A stretch of 54,639 nt of DNA from Symsagittifera roscoffensis (lineage: Eukaryota > Xenacoelomorpha > Acoela > Convolutidae): contig NC_087070.1 of assembly GCF_963678635.1 (NCBI RefSeq), forward strand, positions 50,693,989-50,748,627, given 5' to 3'. Positions 50,479 through 54,639 of the stretch are shown piece by piece. How positions within the stretch are numbered: the stretch's first letter is position 1; every line of letters starts with the position of its first letter. A program made the translations under genes and the position numbers. The notes under the pieces are model-generated. The model had not been told where the DNA came from, ran no database searches, and was given only the letters and a program-made list of their open reading frames with translations.

Positions 50479-50778
50479 AGTAAGTATACCTAACGTTCCG
50501 ACCTTGTTTTTAACGGCGTTTGCGTATTTTGGGTATTTTGAGACCTGAGAATGGGGGCGTTCTTATTTTTTAGAGTGTGGGGGGTATTTTAGTAGTGGCC
50601 TTTAAGCTGTAACGCGGGTTTTAGTTTCACGTCGCAGGTGAACCGAATTGACTCCGACCGCTTGAGGTAGAAAAACACAAGAGATAGTGTCCCTGATTTT
50701 TGAGCGAATGTTTATAGGGCCTAGTTTTCTTTAACCATATATGTGACTTGAGTAGGCGAGTGTTACATAGTGTTTTTA

Positions 50779-50791
50779 TGGCGCTCCTGGG
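50779..50791 (+). promoter_or_regulatory. Primer binding site of the second element
   Basis: TGGCGCTCCTGGG, 11 bases after GTGTTACA, is identical over 13 bases to the PBS of the 26-kb element, and the spacer (tagtgttttta versus tatatgttttta) is similar too. Confidence 0.78.
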
Positions 50792-52219
50792 GTTTTTACG
50801 ATATCAAGACTACGGTATGAAACCCACTTGACACAGCTCCGGGCTACATGCCCATTCTAGATTACCGATGGTACGGTTCAACGGGAACATGTCCACCATC
50901 TGGTTGTACCGAGTTAGCTTTTTTTAAAAAAAATTGAGAAAATTTCCCTGTGCGCTTTCCGAAACGCGGCCTAGCTAACCGAGTAAAGGGAGCAACTAGG
51001 GGGACAAAAAACAAGTAAAAAGAAGAAAAGCGAAACAAAAAACCAAAAAAGATTAGAAAAAGCAGCCAAAAACGATAAAACCTCAAAAAAGACAGTGGCT
51101 TTGACTTCCAAATTAGGTTGATCAAACCTTTTTGTTAATTAAAATAGTATACCCACACTCTTTTCCAATAAGACCGATCGTATCGATCGAATCAGCAACG
51201 TTGTACAGGTGCCGAAGTGTGGGGCGTTGTAAAGCTTTCAGATAGCTTGTGACATCAGCGGAACACTGCGAGACTTGACTGGAACAGGTGACCAGACTAG
51301 GGGGAAAGTGTGACTAACCAACAGGTGACCAGCCAGCAGTAAGATCACAGCAGAACAAGTCAACCGGGTATCGTTAAAATCCACGTTACGTTATAGGAAA
51401 TAAGTGTAAAATTGGATACGCGGATACCCATTGTTTTGAGCCCATTGTGAAAACAGCTTTTACAGACTTTCTATCGAGAGGTTTAGCACCCAATGCGCTT
51501 AAGCGTAATTTTCGGCTTGAGGGGGGGACTAGATAGGGGTGAGGTTAGAAGGGGGGCTGGTTAAGTTAGAGGTTGGCGGTACAAAATTGTAAAATGTATA
51601 CAATCGATATCGTCAATTTAGTTACATTAGTAGATCCATCTATAGACTCAGAACATGAGTTGCAACGCGAAGTGATCCAAATTTACGATCGATTTAAGGT
51701 TGGTAACATGGTCGGATAGGGCGGGGGGATCGGAAATAGAGAGATTTTGGAATCCAAAACAAGAATGCTCCATAATACCGCTAGTAGGGGGGACAAAAAA
51801 CGCATGACAATCAGGTAGCAGACATTTTTTTACGAAAGACGGCTTGGGTCGCCTATGAAGTTTAGGTATACTTTTCTTTCTGGTTTTTGGAATTCTCAGA
51901 ACTTTTGTTTTTTTGGGACAGATTTCAGAGAATTTTAACGAATCGGCTAAAGTTATAGACTAACAAACAAGTCGTGTTTCGACTTGCATCGGATTGAAAC
52001 AGGGAAGGCAATTTTAGGGGACTTAGTAAAGAAAATTTTGGTGACCAGAGTTGGGTTTTGGGGATTATTTTTTATACTAGAGCTCCAGAGTTGGTACTGG
52101 GACAGTGGATCAGGTATGACAATACTCGACATAAGGTACTGGGAAATACTTCAATCAGGCGAAGAAACACTTGAGCTACAAGGGTGGAAGAAGTACAAGA
52201 GTCTTGCCGGCAGTCTCGG
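50792..52219 (+). other. Leader of the second LTR element, G-run-rich
   Basis: Non-coding by eye. It contains repeated runs of five or more G (for example near 51000, 51301, 51522, 51551, 51722 and 51787), several as AGGGGGGAC or close. They could form G-quadruplexes in the RNA. A plus frame at 51984-52232 (82 codons) has no recognisable features. Confidence 0.5.
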
Positions 52220-53225
52220 GATAGTGATCTAAGTGTCTCAACACTCAGTCTTGGGATAGTGATCTAAGTGTCCCAACACTTGGTCTTGGGATAGCAACGA
52301 AGTGTACCAACACTTCAGCGAAGGGTCCTAGGAGAGTTCGTAAAAGTCCTGGGACAGCAACTGAGTGTACCAACACCTGAGCGAAGGGTCCTAGAAGAGT
52401 TCGGAAAAGTCCTGGGATAGCAACGAAGTGTACCAACACCTGAGCGAAGGGTCCTAGAAGAGTTCGGAAAAGTCCTGGGATAGCAACGAAGTGTACCAAC
52501 ACTGAGCGAAGGGTCCTAGGAAAGTTCAGAAAAGTCCTTGGACAGTAACGAAGTGTCCAAACACTTGTGTGAATGGGCCTAGGAGGGTACATAAGTGTAC
52601 TAGGACAGTATCAAAGTGTACCAGGATCTCATCGAGTGTACCATCACTTGAGCAAATGGTCCTAGGAGAGTTCATAAAAGTCCTGGGACAGTAACGAAGT
52701 GTCCCAACTTTCGAGCGAAAGGTCATAAGAGGGTACATAAGTCTACTAGGACAGTATCAAAGTGTACTAATACCCCATCGAAACGTCCCAACTCTTCAGC
52801 GAAGGGTCAAAGGAGAGTTCAAAAAAGTCCTGGGACAGTAACGAAGCGTCCAAACACTTGTGTGAAGGGGCCTAGAAGGGTACATAAGTGTACTAGGACA
52901 GTACCAAAATGTACCAGGACGTCATCGAGCGTACCAACACTTGAGCAAAAGGTCCTAGGAGAGTTCATAAAAGTCCTGGGACAGTAACGAAGTGTCCCAA
53001 CTTTTGAGCGAAGGGTCATAGGAGGGTACATAAGTCTACTAGGACAGTATCAAAATGTACCAGGGCCTCATCGAGTGTACCAACACTTGAGCAAAAGGTC
53101 CAAGGAGAGTTCATAAAAGTCCTGGGACAGTAACGAAGTGTCCCAACTTTTGAGCGAAGGGTCTTAGGAGATTAGCTAGAAATCCTCGGACAATACTAAA
53201 GCATCCCAAGACTAGAACGAAGGGT
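52220..53225 (+). repeat. Minisatellite with 62-63-bp unit and higher-order structure
   Basis: Units begin GTCCTGGGAYAGCAACGAAG and recur at about 52347, 52410, 52473 and 52535. Further right, two unit types alternate to give a period of about 145-148 bp (GTCCTGGGACAGTAACGAAG near 52679, 52826, 52973 and 53119). It lies in the leader of the second element. The minus-strand ORFs over it are by-products of the repeat. Confidence 0.88.
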
Positions 53226-53464
53226 CCTAAGACGTGAACAACGGGACTCAAAACTGATATATTCGACTAATTCGACTGGTTTTCATTTTTAATACATGAG
53301 GAAATTTTTTTTGAAAGTTAAAATCCAATTAGATTTTATATTAGGAATTTGTATATATATTAGAATTGTAGATAAGGAAAATTGTTTATAAAAATCATGA
53401 AGAAAACAAGAACATCTCTAACAGAAAGGAGAGGGATAGAAATTTTAAGCAAAATTAAACCTCT

Positions 53465-53935
53465 TTGCAACGGAAGTTAACACCATCAAATCCAAAAGAA
53501 ATGAGAAAGAATATTTTAGTGAACATGGTCAATACAAGAAGCGTAAAGGAAGAGAAGGCAAAGGAGAAAGCAGTGAAAGAACCGACTGTACCGGCTAGAG
53601 AAACTGATCTTGAGACAACAGATCAGAGTATTGACGAGGCGGAAATAAAGACGACGGAATCAACAACAATGCCAAATGCAGAAGAACAGGAGAAGAAAAC
53701 AATAGAGTTCTCACCAGAAGGCAATGTAGACGAAACAACAAACAACACGACGGAAAAGATAAAAGACGATTCTCAAACAAAAAGAACGTCGTTCACAGAA
53801 GAGATTGCAGCGATGGTCGGAATGGAACCAAAAGAGAAAGATGAGGTAATACCAACGACCGAGAAAGGCAAAACGTTTGGAACAGTTTCCGCAATAAGAA
53901 CAGGGGCTAAACAAGACGAAAAGCAGATCACATAA
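53465..53935 (+). CDS. Gag N-terminal part of the second LTR element
   Basis: 156 codons, charged and Lys/Glu/Thr-rich. The segment MVNTRSVKEEKAKEK resembles MVETRSQKISEERKE near the start of gag in the 26-kb element, which supports the assignment. The start could be ATG 53465, 53501 or 53525. It ends at a TAA after which the same frame stays open. Confidence 0.65.
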   Translation: MQRKLTPSNPKEMRKNILVNMVNTRSVKEEKAKEKAVKEPTVPARETDLETTDQSIDEAEIKTTESTTMPNAEEQEKKTIEFSPEGNVDETTNNTTEKIKDDSQTKRTSFTEEIAAMVGMEPKEKDEVIPTTEKGKTFGTVSAIRTGAKQDEKQIT

Positions 53936-53965
53936 GGAGCAACGGACAATCAAGACAAACGAACC

Positions 53966-54469
53966 ATGGAATCAAAAGCAACTTCACTTGAGCTGGGCGA
54001 CTTGATGGCAAAATTGGAGCAAATCGACAAGAAGCTGAAATGCAGCGAGGAAGACCGCCAAGAGCTGGAAAAGGAAGTACGACACAATAAGAATGAGAAC
54101 CTATACAACTATTTTGTCCTGGCAAGGGCGACGGAAGAGAAGCTGCAGCAGATGGCGGACAAAGTAGAAAAAACCGACAAAGAGCGAGAGAAACAAATCA
54201 AGATAGATATGGTGGAAATGAAGAAGAGATACGACACCGTGAGTGAAAAGTTGTGGAATCTAAAGAGCAGAATGGACACAATGAGCAAGGGACAAGCAGA
54301 AAGTTCTGGAGCCATACAATCTAAGTTGGATGTACTCTTGAGAAATTCCATAGCACAGGATAAACTAGTGATGAAAAAGCCACCCGGAACTAGAGTCGAC
54401 TTCGTGGAACCACAACAAAAGAAACGGGAATCTGCACCGTTAACACGGATTGATAGCACCATGGCGTGA
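53966..54469 (+). CDS. Gag coiled-coil part of the second LTR element
   Basis: 167 codons in the same frame as the previous ORF, 30 bases after its TAA. It is a coiled coil (LEQIDKKLKCSEEDRQELEK and onward), equivalent in position to the gag coiled coil of the first element. After its TGA the frame is open to the window end and contains EMMNRTLEAFATRN, which parallels ESLNRSLETFLTRL in the first element's gag. Confidence 0.7.
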   Translation: MESKATSLELGDLMAKLEQIDKKLKCSEEDRQELEKEVRHNKNENLYNYFVLARATEEKLQQMADKVEKTDKEREKQIKIDMVEMKKRYDTVSEKLWNLKSRMDTMSKGQAESSGAIQSKLDVLLRNSIAQDKLVMKKPPGTRVDFVEPQQKKRESAPLTRIDSTMA

Positions 54470-54639
54470 GGAGGGACAAAGATTGCTGTGAATTTGGGAG
54501 CCTCAAACTCAACGAGGACGTCAGAGGATTCAGGATCACATAAGGGTGCACAACCGGATGCCATGACGTGGGCTAGTACCTGGGAAATGATGAACAGGAC
54601 GCTTGAAGCATTCGCAACAAGAAACACAGACTCAAGTGA

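Larger units (their letters stand above)
50261..54639 (+). mobile_element. Second LTR retroelement, 5' part, truncated by window end
   Basis: LTR end at 50767 (GTGTTACA) plus PBS at 50779, long leader with a minisatellite and the start of gag. The LTR's 5' edge cannot be fixed because the 3' LTR is outside the window. A TTATAAAG box near 50471 could be its promoter. LTR end, spacer and PBS resemble those of the 26-kb element, so the two belong to related families, in opposite orientation. Confidence 0.75.

Noticed and set aside
52245-53031. Minus-strand ORFs of 70-115 codons with repeating peptides
   Set aside because: They are translations of the minisatellite; open only because the unit length is near a multiple of three.

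Overview
The window is from a metazoan nuclear genome. It carries a ciliary gene, CC2D2A, split into many short exons by long AT-rich introns with canonical GT-AG ends (one GC-AG), and a dense retrotransposon block. Codon use, intron style and the retroelement families do not identify the phylum, and I do not name a species.

Left third (about 2.6-18.5 kb): the 5' half of CC2D2A on the minus strand. Fifteen coding exons run from the start codon at 18533 down to 3765, about 817 codons in one consistent phase, reaching just past the first C2-like region. The C-terminal half is not found. To the left (1 to about 2570) lies GC-richer, hairpin-rich sequence of different character. The introns hold a perfect 3 x 139-bp tandem repeat, a foldback (MITE-like) element and several dispersed repeats.

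Middle (18.9-46.0 kb): a nested insertion. A short host repeat (18894-46020) is interrupted first by a 5'-truncated non-LTR element (18939-19899) and then by a 26-kb Ty3/gypsy-type LTR element on the minus strand (20006-45980; LTRs of about 926-928 bp, tRNA-Asn-like PBS, GGGGAGTA polypurine end). In its own order the LTR element carries gag, a two-knuckle NC, protease, RT/RNase H, a linker, integrase, a GPY/F module fused to a macro-like domain, an ORF with a complete SGNH-hydrolase motif set, and about 5.5 kb of unrecognised ORFs ending in a Cys-bearing segment and a membrane-anchor-like segment (env-like by position). A 2,659-bp part of pol is duplicated in tandem. Frameshifts and in-frame stops break the coding frames.

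Right (46.0-54.6 kb): a degenerate plus-strand non-LTR element with an SGNH-like remnant, a PHD-like zinc finger, RT and a restriction-like endonuclease domain. Its 3' end (50072-50260) is an uninterrupted paralogue of the disrupted host repeat, which shows the empty state of both insertion sites. It is followed by a second, plus-strand LTR element of the same general group (same LTR end and PBS), with a long leader containing a minisatellite and the start of gag; it runs off the window.
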